Counted from the stretch's first letter, positions 16,033-25,910 are shown. The stretch: DNA of 64,000 nucleotides from Vibrio kanaloae (GCF_024347535.1 NZ_AP025497.1:1240001-1304000), one strand, 5' to 3'. Numbers and translations are program-made. The notes: generated from the letters alone by a model not told the origin.

Positions 16033-17583
16033 TTATGGCTTGCTTCGAAGTGAAAGTATTGCTCTTGCTGCGTTGCTATTTAAAACCTTTTGCTCGCGGC
16101 GGATCGCTTGCTCAATCTCACAGCCGCTTTTTTTATCGAGTTTAATCAATAAACTATCAGGTAAAAAAGTGGCAAGAGTATCGTATTTGCCATCACTCCA
16201 ATTTACAGAAGCTGTAGCACCATTAATTCTTTTAGCTAATAAGAATTCAAGTAATTGCAAGCGCTCTGGATCTGTCGTAACGTAGCCTATAGGTAGAGTT
16301 AAAGCGCTATCCATATGTGGTTGTCCATGATATTGAACTACCCCTATAACTCCTGGGATTAATAACAGCTCTAATCTATCAAATTGTGCTTCTGAAGATA
16401 AACTGACACCGTTAGCAAATCGCCCAAGATGTTGCTTGCGCTTTAGGCGACTCTCGCCGTTATTTTTACTCGAATGTAAAAGCGTTACGCGACCTCCTTG
16501 AGTCTCGCAATTGTTATCTAAGATATCGCCTATATCTCTATTGAAGCGAGCTAGCAGACTACTATTCGCCCCCCAAAGTGGAACATCACTGCTGTACCAA
16601 ATGGCTTTGGGTGGAATCGAACTATCTTGCATACGCAAAGCGTCTTTTAACTCGTTAATGAAACGTTTAGCGTTGTCTGGCAGATATACAGCTCCCAATA
16701 TGCCAAATGTTTGGTTACAACCGTACCCAGTATTCCGCTTCTCTCTGGCTTCTAGCCAGCCCGAGTAATCAAACTGATACCCGTTTGAGAATTTTTCCAA
16801 TACGGGGTCATGAACTAAATGGCAGTAATCTGTGCAATTTAAGCCTGATTCATCAAGTAGCTGCTCGCCTAGAAAATCTGCGATGTGAGCTTCCAAGTCA
16901 TTTGCTAACGGTATTCGATTGTTGCCAATACGCTCGTAGGAACGCGTAAACTTTTGAGGGGTGCTGTTATGGACAGCGTTATAGCTAACTTCAACATCTA
17001 CAGGAATTTGTACCATTTCATTCGAGCTACACCCCATAACTTTGTAAAGTTGAGTCCTTTGACGCTCATAATCATTATTTCGGCTTAGCATTAAATGATG
17101 TCGGAATTGGGTACTAAATGCTTCGGTTATTGACGAGATATCAGCGTCTAACTTATCCCGAGGTAGTAATTCAGGCAAGCCTGATGTCAGCCTGCGATGT
17201 TGCTGTGGTTTACAAACTGATAGGGTCAGTAAATCAAAAGCAACATCTTCTGTTTGCTCTTGATATTTGACAAGGCTTGGTTTGCCTTCATTAGTTGCTG
17301 CATGTTTTCTTAAAAATGAGCTTGCCTCAACATGACCTTCTGGATTGACGTTAATTAGGCGGTTGGCAAGTAAACTATCTAGTAGAACTTCTCGCTCTCT
17401 GTCGTTAAGACCAAAATAGCTTTGTAGCTCACTCGGGTAAAGTTGGTCAAAAATAAGCAACAGGCGACAAGCGAATTGTTCTATGCCAGGCATTAATTTT
17501 TCTTTTGTCCAAGCGCAGTTTATTTTGTAACTGCGAGCTGGTATTAATAAAGTGATCACATTACCTAGACGTGGCTCTGACAT
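16033..17583 (-). CDS. 516-residue partner protein of the NERD-kinase-helicase, unknown family
   Basis: The start ATG overlaps the stop of the helicase gene by one base (TAATG), so the two proteins are made together, helicase first. Residues about 45-100 look like a winged helix (YPSELQSYFGLNDREREVLL, then ANRLINVNPEGHV). The rest is alpha/beta; a C-terminal part (about 340-460) alternates strands such as LELLLIPGVIGVVQYH and SALTLPIGYVTT. A PLD-type HxK(x)4D motif was sought and not found: HSSKNNGES is only superficially similar. It probably forms a complex with, or regulates, the large helicase. I do not recognise the family; a defence role is inferred from the partner and the island setting. 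Confidence 0.72.
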   Translation of the reverse strand: MSEPRLGNVITLLIPARSYKINCAWTKEKLMPGIEQFACRLLLIFDQLYPSELQSYFGLNDREREVLLDSLLANRLINVNPEGHVEASSFLRKHAATNEGKPSLVKYQEQTEDVAFDLLTLSVCKPQQHRRLTSGLPELLPRDKLDADISSITEAFSTQFRHHLMLSRNNDYERQRTQLYKVMGCSSNEMVQIPVDVEVSYNAVHNSTPQKFTRSYERIGNNRIPLANDLEAHIADFLGEQLLDESGLNCTDYCHLVHDPVLEKFSNGYQFDYSGWLEAREKRNTGYGCNQTFGILGAVYLPDNAKRFINELKDALRMQDSSIPPKAIWYSSDVPLWGANSSLLARFNRDIGDILDNNCETQGGRVTLLHSSKNNGESRLKRKQHLGRFANGVSLSSEAQFDRLELLLIPGVIGVVQYHGQPHMDSALTLPIGYVTTDPERLQLLEFLLAKRINGATASVNWSDGKYDTLATFLPDSLLIKLDKKSGCEIEQAIRREQKVLNSNAARAILSLRSKP

Positions 17584-20500
17584 TATTCATTTTCTCCTAA
17601 TAAGCTATGGCCGCAAAGTACTTGATAATTTGGATTAGCTGCGGAAACCTGATTACTAATGAATTCATGTACCGTCCCTAGTGCTGAATCATTATTATCC
17701 TTTGACCACATTCTTCCTGCCCCTAATACAAGCAGACGTTCTTGTGAGCGTGATATCGCGACATTGATACGTGGAGCGTCCCTCAAAAAGCCTTGTAACT
17801 TTTCTGTGTTGTCACGAACTAGGCTTAGAATGATGATTTTATTTTCTTGCCCTTGATACGAGTCAACGGTATTAATCTTGATTAAGTTACGTATTCTACC
17901 TGCCCACTCTGCACGGCTAATTGCGTTTTCAATTTCCTCTTTTTGCTGCCTATACATAGTAATAATACCTATTGGATAAGGCTGTTCTGCTGTGATGGTG
18001 TTTTCTAATTGATCTATCGTGTCATCGTCCGCTAAGGTCTGTAATGCTTCTAGTAAAATTTGAATCTCTCGGGGGTTATAATAGCGTCCATTTCCTTTTT
18101 GTTTTTCACCACCATTTGCACATGAGCTTGAACTGTCAATCCAAGTCACTGATTTATTCCAAGGGCTAGGTAGTTTCTGATACCATTCAGGAGAGGCTCC
18201 GCGACCTGTATGCAACTTACCCATATCTTTAGCGTAAAAACATTCCGAAACGAGGTCACCAATAGGTTCTACCATTCTATATTGAGTGTCTAGAGCAACT
18301 CCATTTGTCGCTTTGAAAGCTTTTTCAAAATCAGATTCATAAAAAATGCCTCGACCAAGCTCTAGTTTCTTGGCTGCTAGTTTGAGGTGCTGTTGTTGGT
18401 AGAATGGTGGTAGTTGTTTATGGTCGCCAACAAGCAGTACTCTTTTACCTGACTGTAATGCAACCATCAATTCTGCAGCTTGTGCTCTACCAGCTTCATC
18501 GACAATAACCCAGTCAAAGCTAGACTCAGTTAGCTCTAAGCGACGACGACCAACACCTACTAAGGTTCCACATACTAACTGTTTACTTTTGAACATGAAT
18601 CGATCAAAACCAGCCTCTCCTCCCTGAAGTACATCCATCCACTCTTGGCTCATTTCTAGTAATTGTAAAAAGCGGCTAAGGTTCTCAGGGTTGTTGTAGC
18701 AACGTTGGGCCGATATGATTTCAGCCAACTGTGAAAGTAGCGTTTCGTCATAAGTTAGAGGTTCCGAAAACTCACTTTCGAACATAGAATAAACCACTGC
18801 CTGAATTCGTTGTTCTATGTGCTCAAGTTGCTTTAGTTCTTTTGAAACGGCTTCTTGATAGATAGGGCCATTACTTTTATTTTTTTCTAACTTCAAAACT
18901 TCACGTCGGCATTGAGCAAGTGATACAAGTAGTGGGTTTAGGGTCCTATGTAATTGGCATAGCTGTTCAACTAAAGAAGGTGCCATGCCCAGCCGCTTAC
19001 CGAGAGTACTGACTCGTAAGTCATATTCTCTATGAAATTTATGTTGTATCTGACGTTGGAGAGCTTTGGTTTCAACGCACAGCATACCCTCGTCGATCAT
19101 TTGTTCGTGACCAATCCGAACTGTGTCCAAAGCCATGCCTTGTTGATGGCATAGTTCTCTGGCTTTTATTGCTACGTTATCAACGGCCGTATGTGACTGA
19201 CCCACTAGAAGTATGTTATTTACTCCACAATGTTTGTATAGGTAGTGGATAAACTTTGAAACGAAAGTTGTTTTACCCGTACCAGGGGGACCTTGTAAAA
19301 CGCCAACAGGCCCTTGAGATACTAGTTGTTGGAATGCCGCTAATTGCTGATCATTAAACTCTTGACCTGGTTGATCGTATCGTTTCCGCAAAGCTTCGAC
19401 ACTTGGTAATGGTTCCATTGTTTGCATTTGTACTTTTTCGTGATAGTCAAAATACTGCGCAAGTTGTGGAATTTCAGCTTTATGATCAATTACTCGTTGT
19501 AGTGCTTTTAAACGTAGCTCTCGTGAAGACTTGTCTCGAATTGACTCTAATTGTAGCTGACTACCATCTTGGATTCGCTTACGAGCGGAATCGAAATCGA
19601 AACGTATGGCTAAAAGGTTTTGAGTCGTTTCAGTAAGACGGAGTTCTCCTAATTGAATCGAATCATTTTTTTCTTTGAGGTAAACGAGAATTTTATCATC
19701 GACTTCAAAATTGAGGTCTGAGCCAGATTCAGTAGTGTATGGGTATAGTAAACAACCACTAGTCGACTCCTTAAATTCCGCAGAGTCAATAGTCACTTGT
19801 TCACGTAATTCCCCTTCGGTATCAGCAAGTGCTTGCCATAGTTCAACTGGTTGCGAATCACTTACATCAAAGTCATGCTCTTCCATTTCTTGATTTGGAT
19901 TTGCTCTTTCGATAATAGCGTCGATTACAGGCTCAAGGGACATTAGTAGTTCTATGAAATCATTGCGTTCAGTAAGTACCCCTTGTTGAATTGATAATTG
20001 TGATTCAATCTTAGTTTGAGAGTGTTTCCCCGCCTTTATCGTTTCTTCAATCGATAGACCTGTGTTGTAGTTTATTCTTGATATACAGCGATCCTCAGGG
20101 TTAAGGTCTACTAATAACTGCTCACCAAGGCCTGTAATAAAACAACGTAATTCATTAGGAAAGCGGGGGTTATTAGACCAACTGCAATTGAAGTGATATC
20201 CACCATCATTTGGTTCTAGTAATTTTAAGTCGGCCGGCCATGCTTCTCCGCGCCAGCGTATTGAAATGGAATCCTCTAAATTTATTTGAGGCTTAGAGTT
20301 GATTTCAGTTTCGGGTTGGTCGGGAGCTGTCAGGGATTGTAGTAAAGGATCTAACGCAATTGGAATCCCATCAGGTGACTGACTTGCTCGGCTAATTTCT
20401 TCTGCGACAGCAAGAGGCATGTTTTCATGGAAAAGCTCCTCTACTATTTTATAAATTGCAAAGCAATCTCGCCCAAAAGCATCTGTAGCATCTGGGTTCG

Positions 20501-22544
20501 TGGGTTGATAGCACTTGTTCGAAGTCAATTCATCACTATATTCTAGTAATCCAGTTAGTGTTAAAGCTAACTGTTCGTCGTCTTGAACTAGTAGTTTATT
20601 TGGGCATAAGTCTCCATGTGGTAGCTGCTTTTCATGGAACCGGAGTACCGTATGTATTAATGTCTCCGCAATGCTCAGTCTCTGTGCGTGATTCAACTCA
20701 TGTGAGGATATGTACTCCGACCAGAGCTGACCTTCAATATGTTCACTTACTAAATAGAGCCCACCTTGCCCTAATAAACCACAGGCATGGACCGAGGGGG
20801 TCGGTAGGTTTAGTTGTTCAAGCTTATCAATACGTTGTTTAAATGCGTGAATTCTACGATTAACTCCAGGCTGTTGAGTGTTGAGTGTTACTCCGTCCCA
20901 TAGTTTCACCTGCAATAACTGCTCATTTTGATTGGAGAGGTAGTCGATATACCCAGTTTTAGCTATCGCAGCAAGAGCTGGATAAACGCTGGCTGCGAAC
21001 TCAGGTAATGGCTGAAATTCCATCACAACACCCACACTGTTCATATCACTTCGGAAAAAATCGCTATTTTCTATTTCTTGGTGGATCTGGTTTGCTTCAT
21101 CATGTCCTTGGATTTGTTCCTGTGTTGCTGAATTGAACTCATTTAACATGATATCCGCACGAGGGAATCGTTTGCTTGGCTCTAGGTTTAAAGCCTGCTC
21201 AAACCAAGGTGTGAGAGCCCCTCCAAATAGATCTTCTTGCGGTATTCGCCACTCTGGTACTTGATTTTCTACTAATAGTGATTCTCCTGAAAAACAAATA
21301 CGATAGGCTATAACAGCTAACATAAAGACGTCTTGGCGGTATGGTTCGGCTGCCTCTTCAAAAGCATCTTCAGGGATAAGATAAGGTGCACTTTGTAGCG
21401 TTGTACGCAGTTCTTCTAAGTTATCTCGTCCATCGATAGATGCGGAGCCAAATCCTGTGACAACAATGCTTTTCTGATCTTCGGCATACCAAAGATTATG
21501 AGGGTCGATGTCGCGGTGGCCTACACCTAAGCTGTGTAATTCAGAGAATGGTGCTAACAGGGCTCGTACACGGTCGATTCGTTCAGGTTTACTCCACTCT
21601 TTAGCTTCGCTGTCTAGAACTTCATCTAACCTTTTAAAGCTTCTACGCAATTCGTAAAGCTCACGAGCATCGTCGGTTACGTTCTCTTCTGAAATCTCGC
21701 TAACAGAACGAAGCATATAATCTTGCATAGTAGCACTGCCATTACGCACTTGACGTCCTACTCGAGTTTCACGTAAGGCTATTTCTGCCCATATTGATTG
21801 TTCAGCGTATGCAACACCTAATGCATCGAAATCCCATGTGCGAAGTAAGCCTCTATGGAGAGCATTGTCTTTATGGCCAGCTCGGAACTCACTGTATATA
21901 TTGCGGGGGTGACTGAAAAATGGTTTCTCGTTAGCGATATAGTCGTTTTCTTTTAATGGTAAAGGTTTAACTTTGGGGCCATCAAAGAAAGCCTGAATAA
22001 TTGGTAATACTTGAGGGGAGTTGGGGCGTTTATGTTCACCCTCAAAGAGATGTGCGAAGTTAGTGGCTTGAACTAAATTATCGTAATGCTTAGGTTTTCC
22101 AATAGTTAAAAATTCATCACGAGTATGTACAAAGCGACGTTCACTTGTAGGTAGGTTTTCTGGGCCTGCATTACCGCAAAGTACCACATGAGCTTCGACA
22201 TGTAGGAAGTAGCCAAGTTTTCGAGAAAGCTCTTCTTGTAAAAGGTTTTTCAATCTTAACGCATGCTCGCGCTTAATTTGATAAGGGCTCTTACCTCGAG
22301 GCTTCCCATTTTGGAACCATTTTCCTCCTTCGTAAGTAATGGTGCCATTCCACTCTTTTAATTCAACTAATAATAGCCGGTCTGCTGTGATAATAAGTGC
22401 GTCAATTTCCATTGAACCTTGACTATCCGTAACCACTAAACCGGCATATCCAAACCAACTGTCAGGAAGCTGTTGAACCATCATATCAATGGTTTTAGTC
22501 TCGCTGCGGTGCAGGCCAGCACCACCAACAATCTGATATTTCAC
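17583..22544 (-). CDS. NERD nuclease / tandem kinase-like / SF1 (Upf1-like) helicase fusion
   Basis: The frame opens with GTG at 22577, but the GTG at 22544 has AAGGAG five bases upstream and is preferred (1653 residues; numbering below uses it). An N-terminal NERD domain has Asp48, Glu61 and Lys63 (EIDALII, LLVELKEW), a nuclease signature. Kinase-like domain 1 has His343-Arg-Asp345 and Asn350 (HRDIDPHN), but the DFG Asp is Gly364 (VTGFG). Kinase-like domain 2 has HGDLCPNK (643-650) with Lys in place of Asn, and LTGLL in place of DFG. Both may be pseudokinases. The C-terminal SF1B helicase has Walker A GPPGTGKT (1085-1092), DEAG (1349-1352), GDHKQLPP (1373-1380), QYRM (1421-1424), QGQE (1564-1567) and Arg1599 (VAISR). 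The N-terminal NERD-kinase order recalls PglW of BREX, but no other BREX gene is present. It is likely a DNA- or RNA-processing defence effector. Confidence 0.85.
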   Translation of the reverse strand: MKYQIVGGAGLHRSETKTIDMMVQQLPDSWFGYAGLVVTDSQGSMEIDALIITADRLLLVELKEWNGTITYEGGKWFQNGKPRGKSPYQIKREHALRLKNLLQEELSRKLGYFLHVEAHVVLCGNAGPENLPTSERRFVHTRDEFLTIGKPKHYDNLVQATNFAHLFEGEHKRPNSPQVLPIIQAFFDGPKVKPLPLKENDYIANEKPFFSHPRNIYSEFRAGHKDNALHRGLLRTWDFDALGVAYAEQSIWAEIALRETRVGRQVRNGSATMQDYMLRSVSEISEENVTDDARELYELRRSFKRLDEVLDSEAKEWSKPERIDRVRALLAPFSELHSLGVGHRDIDPHNLWYAEDQKSIVVTGFGSASIDGRDNLEELRTTLQSAPYLIPEDAFEEAAEPYRQDVFMLAVIAYRICFSGESLLVENQVPEWRIPQEDLFGGALTPWFEQALNLEPSKRFPRADIMLNEFNSATQEQIQGHDEANQIHQEIENSDFFRSDMNSVGVVMEFQPLPEFAASVYPALAAIAKTGYIDYLSNQNEQLLQVKLWDGVTLNTQQPGVNRRIHAFKQRIDKLEQLNLPTPSVHACGLLGQGGLYLVSEHIEGQLWSEYISSHELNHAQRLSIAETLIHTVLRFHEKQLPHGDLCPNKLLVQDDEQLALTLTGLLEYSDELTSNKCYQPTNPDATDAFGRDCFAIYKIVEELFHENMPLAVAEEISRASQSPDGIPIALDPLLQSLTAPDQPETEINSKPQINLEDSISIRWRGEAWPADLKLLEPNDGGYHFNCSWSNNPRFPNELRCFITGLGEQLLVDLNPEDRCISRINYNTGLSIEETIKAGKHSQTKIESQLSIQQGVLTERNDFIELLMSLEPVIDAIIERANPNQEMEEHDFDVSDSQPVELWQALADTEGELREQVTIDSAEFKESTSGCLLYPYTTESGSDLNFEVDDKILVYLKEKNDSIQLGELRLTETTQNLLAIRFDFDSARKRIQDGSQLQLESIRDKSSRELRLKALQRVIDHKAEIPQLAQYFDYHEKVQMQTMEPLPSVEALRKRYDQPGQEFNDQQLAAFQQLVSQGPVGVLQGPPGTGKTTFVSKFIHYLYKHCGVNNILLVGQSHTAVDNVAIKARELCHQQGMALDTVRIGHEQMIDEGMLCVETKALQRQIQHKFHREYDLRVSTLGKRLGMAPSLVEQLCQLHRTLNPLLVSLAQCRREVLKLEKNKSNGPIYQEAVSKELKQLEHIEQRIQAVVYSMFESEFSEPLTYDETLLSQLAEIISAQRCYNNPENLSRFLQLLEMSQEWMDVLQGGEAGFDRFMFKSKQLVCGTLVGVGRRRLELTESSFDWVIVDEAGRAQAAELMVALQSGKRVLLVGDHKQLPPFYQQQHLKLAAKKLELGRGIFYESDFEKAFKATNGVALDTQYRMVEPIGDLVSECFYAKDMGKLHTGRGASPEWYQKLPSPWNKSVTWIDSSSSCANGGEKQKGNGRYYNPREIQILLEALQTLADDDTIDQLENTITAEQPYPIGIITMYRQQKEEIENAISRAEWAGRIRNLIKINTVDSYQGQENKIIILSLVRDNTEKLQGFLRDAPRINVAISRSQERLLVLGAGRMWSKDNNDSALGTVHEFISNQVSAANPNYQVLCGHSLLGENE

Positions 22545-22927
22545 TCGTACTCCTTGAACCTCTACCGAGGTTTGCACCTAGCTATTAATGATATTTTCTT
22601 TCATATTCAGTTAGATAGGTTGCGGCGTCAAGTATAACTTTGATTAATGAATAAGGTTGTGTTTTGGAACCAGAATCTTAGTTATTAATGGTAATTAAGC
22701 GTTAATTTAAATGGTTCCCTGTTCGGTTTGTGAGTTGGTTTTGTGGTTGTTATGTTAATTGTCAATTCAGTTTCTGAAAGGGCCTTTAAGGTGTGTACTG
22801 TGTCTAGAGTTAGCGCTAAATGTCGCTGATCTTGTATCGCTGAGGGGCTGATTGTTGCGGGCATTGAATTAGATTAAAAGGTGTCCTATTATTTTTTTAG
22901 AAAAACTACTGTATAAGTCCACCTTTC
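22545..22927. other. promoter region of the helicase operon and right inner end of the island
   Basis: No gene is seen here. The part next to 22545 should hold the promoter of the reverse-strand helicase operon, although no clear -35/-10 pair is assigned. The right end carries the 18-bp motif CTACTGTATAAGTCCACC (22906-22923) that matches 3514-3531 near the left end of the island. Confidence 0.4.
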
Positions 22928-23058
22928 GTCCACCCTTAATCCACCCAAACAAGGTTGGAATAAAGTGGGGAAGGGGAAAGTCGATTGTTTTCAGTGTGTT
23001 GCGCGAGATTTACGACGTTTTTGAGGGCTCAAAAACGGTGAAACCCCGATGTTGGTAG
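22928..23058 (+). repeat. right 131-bp direct repeat bounding the island
   Basis: This is the partner of 3247-3377 (about ten differences in 131 bases). It contains GTCCACCC-type repeats, AAGTGGGGAAGGGGAAAG and TTGCGCGAGATTTA, and ends inside the rplY terminator hairpin. Together the two copies define an integrated element of about 19.7 kb. Confidence 0.72.
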
Positions 23059-23070
23059 CATCGGGGTTTC
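23040..23070 (-). terminator. rplY terminator hairpin, overlapping the island end
   Basis: GAAACCCCGAT and ATCGGGGTTTC pair around GTTGGTAGC. It lies about 90 bases beyond the rplY stop. The loop is where the 131-bp repeat ends, so integration appears to have occurred in this terminator and rebuilt it. Confidence 0.65.
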
Positions 23071-23158
23071 GAATTTCTAGATTTTTCGATTGGTAAGATC
23101 GATTATCTTTTCTATGCAGAAGGCTTGGATTTATCCAATCTTATTCCTTGGTAGGGAA

Positions 23159-23437
23159 TTAGATACGGATGAAGTCCATGTGCTCAACTTTAGGCTTGAA
23201 CGCGTGACGTTGAACGTCTTGCGGTTTAACCTTAACTTCTGCGCCGTCAATCACTAGAGTGATTGTTTCGTAGAATTCAGGCTTATCCATTTGGTTGATC
23301 ACGTCAGCGTGAACAAGTTCGATAGCTACAGCTGCTGCTTCGCCACCGTAGATTACAGCTGGGAATTTACCAGCGTGACGTAGGCGGCGGCTCGCACCTT
23401 TACCTAGTTCAGTACGTACTACTGCTTCAAATTTCAT
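23159..23437 (-). CDS. rplY: 50S ribosomal protein L25
   Basis: The 92-residue protein is the short, single-domain form of L25 found in gamma-proteobacteria. It binds 5S rRNA in the large ribosomal subunit. It begins [20 protein letters not shown], continues with KFPAVIYGG and ends with [11 protein letters not shown], all typical of L25. The start is the ATG at 23437 with GAGAG upstream. It is the first core gene beside the mobile island, and its terminator appears to be the island's insertion point. The order rplY-radD-rsuA-bcr, interrupted here by a two-component operon, recalls the E. coli yejH region. Confidence 0.97.
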   Translation of the reverse strand: MKFEAVVRTELGKGASRRLRHAGKFPAVIYGGEAAAVAIELVHADVINQMDKPEFYETITLVIDGAEVKVKPQDVQRHAFKPKVEHMDFIRI

Positions 23438-23762
23438 AGTTTTACTCTCAAATTAGTAAAAATTAACTTCACACCTCAATGCGACCTTGAGTATGTGGCA
23501 ATGCTTAAGCATAAACGAGATCATGCTTAAGCGAGCGCGGATACTAACATCACATAATTAATTGAGCAAGTAAGATCCTTTTTGATTGTTAATTTAGAGG
23601 GCTAAAAAATTTGTTTGTCGATAAAGTGTTCGTTTATGTCGATGATGTTTGGTCTGTCTTTCAAATGTCGGGCTATTTGGAAAATAGAATTCACCCTCTT
23701 TGGTTAAAGGTAGAATTAGACAGTAATAGTTACCAACTTACTCAATAACCGGTATCGAGGTT
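23438..23762. other. intergenic region upstream of rplY
   Basis: This 325-base gap must hold the rplY promoter and leader. Two copies of ATGCTTAAGC occur about 30 bases apart around 23500-23535. No reading frame, RNA gene or clear terminator for the kinase gene ending at 23763 was identified. Confidence 0.35.
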
Positions 23763-25112
23763 CTAACGAGTCTGAGAAACCTTTAGGATTAGAGAGGCTC
23801 TTAAGCCACCCATAGAGCTTTTACGGAGTGTTAAACTGCCTCGATAACTGTGAGCCATCTCATTCACAATATTAAGCCCAAGTCCTGTTCCTGGTGTAGT
23901 TTCGTCAAGACGAACACCTCGCTTCGTTACCTGTTCGAGTTTTTCTTCAGGGATACCTTGTCCGTCATCCTCTACAATTAATTCAACATTGCCGCCAGTA
24001 AGTTCCTTGGCGTGCACTCGAATAATACTACGTGCCCATTTATAGCTGTTCTCGAGCAGGTTTCCGAGCATCTCATCGAGGTCGGTTTTTTCAACTGCGA
24101 CATCAAGTTCTAAACCCAGTTCGTTGACCATGGTTACGTCATTGTCGGCATAGACTTTGTCAAACGCCATCGCAATTGCCTCGACACGTTCACAAGGCGA
24201 CGACTTAACGGAAAGGATGTTCATTGCGCCTGCCATACGTGCACGGCCAAGGTGATAATCTATTTGGCTTTGAATTTGATGGATAGGTTCCTGTAAGAGT
24301 TTCTTTTCATCATCGGGAAGCCTTTCTATTTCATTTTTGAGAACTGATAGTGGTGTTTTTAAGGCGTGAGAAAGGTTGCCTGCGTGGTTACGAGCTCGCT
24401 CTAACAATTCTTGATAATGGAAGAGTAAGGCATTGAGATCGGACACTAATGGTGACACTTCTTTTGGGTAATTATCGCTTAAACCTTGTTGTTCACCCTT
24501 TCTTAGTAATGCTAACTCTCGTTGCATCTTATTCAGAGGAAGTAGAGACCAACTGACTTGAATACCAATCAACAATAAAACACCAACGAATAATAGAATT
24601 AATATCAGCCACACTTGCCCTGTGAGCTGATTGAGTGTCGATTCTAATGAATTGTCATTCATGCCTATAGTTATAGTGACGGGGTCACTTAGCTCGGGAA
24701 GGTAGATATCTTGCTCAATATAGATCAGCTTCTCCTCTTTAGGCCCTTTGACTGACGTATTTATCGGTGACCGTTTTATAGTGAGGTCTTTGTCCCATAG
24801 CGAGCGAGAACGAATGATTTGATCTTGAGTTGATGCGCGCCAATAGATGCCGCTGTAAGGTTGGTTTAATCTGGGGTCTGAAAGGCGCTCAGCCATTATC
24901 AGTGCTCCATGATTATTGGTTTCGATATTGGCTGTTAGCTCATCCATGGTTAAGCCAAGCTGTTGTTTCATGTCATCGACGAGGTAGTCGTTAACCAGCT
25001 TTGGTATACCGATACCTGCTGCTAATATCATGGCACCAAGCCAAAAAGCCGCGGCAAGGAGCAAGCGGCTTTTTAGGCTGGTATTTTTAAGTGTGTTTCT
25101 TTTTAAATTCAT
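23763..25112 (-). CDS. sensor histidine kinase (PhoQ-like)
   Basis: This 449-residue inner-membrane sensor has a transmembrane helix at about 17-35, a periplasmic domain to about 165, a second helix at about 166-187, and a cytoplasmic kinase core. The H box reads NLSHALKTPLSVL, the N box GNLLENSYKWA, the G1 box DDGQGIPEE and the G2 box GTGLGLNIV, so all catalytic parts are present. It lies 71 bases after the response regulator on the same strand and is its likely partner. The set PepSY protein, regulator, kinase, rplY matches a conserved Vibrio arrangement. The stimulus is not evident from sequence; a PhoQ-like cation or peptide response is only a possibility. Confidence 0.9.
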   Translation of the reverse strand: MNLKRNTLKNTSLKSRLLLAAAFWLGAMILAAGIGIPKLVNDYLVDDMKQQLGLTMDELTANIETNNHGALIMAERLSDPRLNQPYSGIYWRASTQDQIIRSRSLWDKDLTIKRSPINTSVKGPKEEKLIYIEQDIYLPELSDPVTITIGMNDNSLESTLNQLTGQVWLILILLFVGVLLLIGIQVSWSLLPLNKMQRELALLRKGEQQGLSDNYPKEVSPLVSDLNALLFHYQELLERARNHAGNLSHALKTPLSVLKNEIERLPDDEKKLLQEPIHQIQSQIDYHLGRARMAGAMNILSVKSSPCERVEAIAMAFDKVYADNDVTMVNELGLELDVAVEKTDLDEMLGNLLENSYKWARSIIRVHAKELTGGNVELIVEDDGQGIPEEKLEQVTKRGVRLDETTPGTGLGLNIVNEMAHSYRGSLTLRKSSMGGLRASLILKVSQTR

Positions 25113-25183
25113 TTATTACCAGCCAGTTTCTATTCGTCATAAGTACAATGATCTGAATAGGCTGTCCACTTATATTGAGAGTG

Positions 25184-25843
25184 TTACTCGGCATTTAATT
25201 GGTAACCAAGCCCACGAACCGTTTTGATGATCTTCGGCGCGATTTTTTTACGAATACGACCAATAAATACTTCGACAGTGTTGGAGTCACGGTCGAAGTC
25301 TTGTTTGTAAATATGTTCAATGAGCTCAGTACGAGATATGACTTTGTTCTGATTATGCATAAAGTAAGCAACAACTTTATATTCTAATGCTGTCAGGCTT
25401 ACAGCTTGCCCTTGCCACAGCACTTTAGAGCTGCGAGTGTCTAAGCTTAAGTCACCAATCTGAAGGATAGGCGATGCACTACCAGATGCACGACGTAGTT
25501 GAGTTCGAATCCGAGCGATTAGCTCAACCATTTCGAAAGGCTTAGTGATGTAATCGTCGGCCCCTGCGTTTAATCCTTCTACACGCTGAGTTAGGGTGTC
25601 ACGAGCGCTCAAGATAATAACTGGTGTATTGATGTTTTCATCTCGAATGCCTTTTAATATTGTTAGCCCATCAAGCTTTGGTAAACCTAAATCAAGAACG
25701 ATCGCGTCCCATGCTTCTGATGTTGCTCGGTAAAGTGCATCGATACCATCTCGAGAAAGTTCTGGAACCCAGTCGGCTTCTTCGAGTGTTTCAATAATCT
25801 GTTGTCCCAAACGCGGCTCGTCTTCAACGACTAAAATTTTCAT
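25184..25843 (-). CDS. OmpR/PhoP-family response regulator
   Basis: The 219-residue protein has an N-terminal receiver (acidic pair in VVEDEP, phosphoacceptor Asp51 in IVLDLGLP, conserved Lys in ITKPFE) and a C-terminal winged-helix DNA-binding domain (about 125-219, with LTALEYKVVAYF and VEVFIGRIRKKI through KTVRGLGYQL). It would be phosphorylated by the kinase encoded just downstream and bind promoters as a dimer. The PepSY-protein gene lies 67 bases upstream on the same strand, so the three genes probably form one operon. It resembles PhoP, but no specific name can be given from sequence alone. Confidence 0.92.
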   Translation of the reverse strand: MKILVVEDEPRLGQQIIETLEEADWVPELSRDGIDALYRATSEAWDAIVLDLGLPKLDGLTILKGIRDENINTPVIILSARDTLTQRVEGLNAGADDYITKPFEMVELIARIRTQLRRASGSASPILQIGDLSLDTRSSKVLWQGQAVSLTALEYKVVAYFMHNQNKVISRTELIEHIYKQDFDRDSNTVEVFIGRIRKKIAPKIIKTVRGLGYQLNAE

Positions 25844-25910
25844 GACTGGTTCTTCTTCTTATTTTTAGGCTAAATCTTGCTGATATCGCTGGTTAACTTT
25901 TCAGCGCTTA

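Noticed and set aside
16033..17583. Phospholipase-D-type nuclease in the helicase partner
   Set aside because: HSSKNNGES lacks the HxK(x)4D pattern and no second motif was found.
17583..22544. A BREX locus containing PglW
   Set aside because: Only the NERD-kinase order is shared; the helicase fusion and lack of any other BREX gene argue against it.
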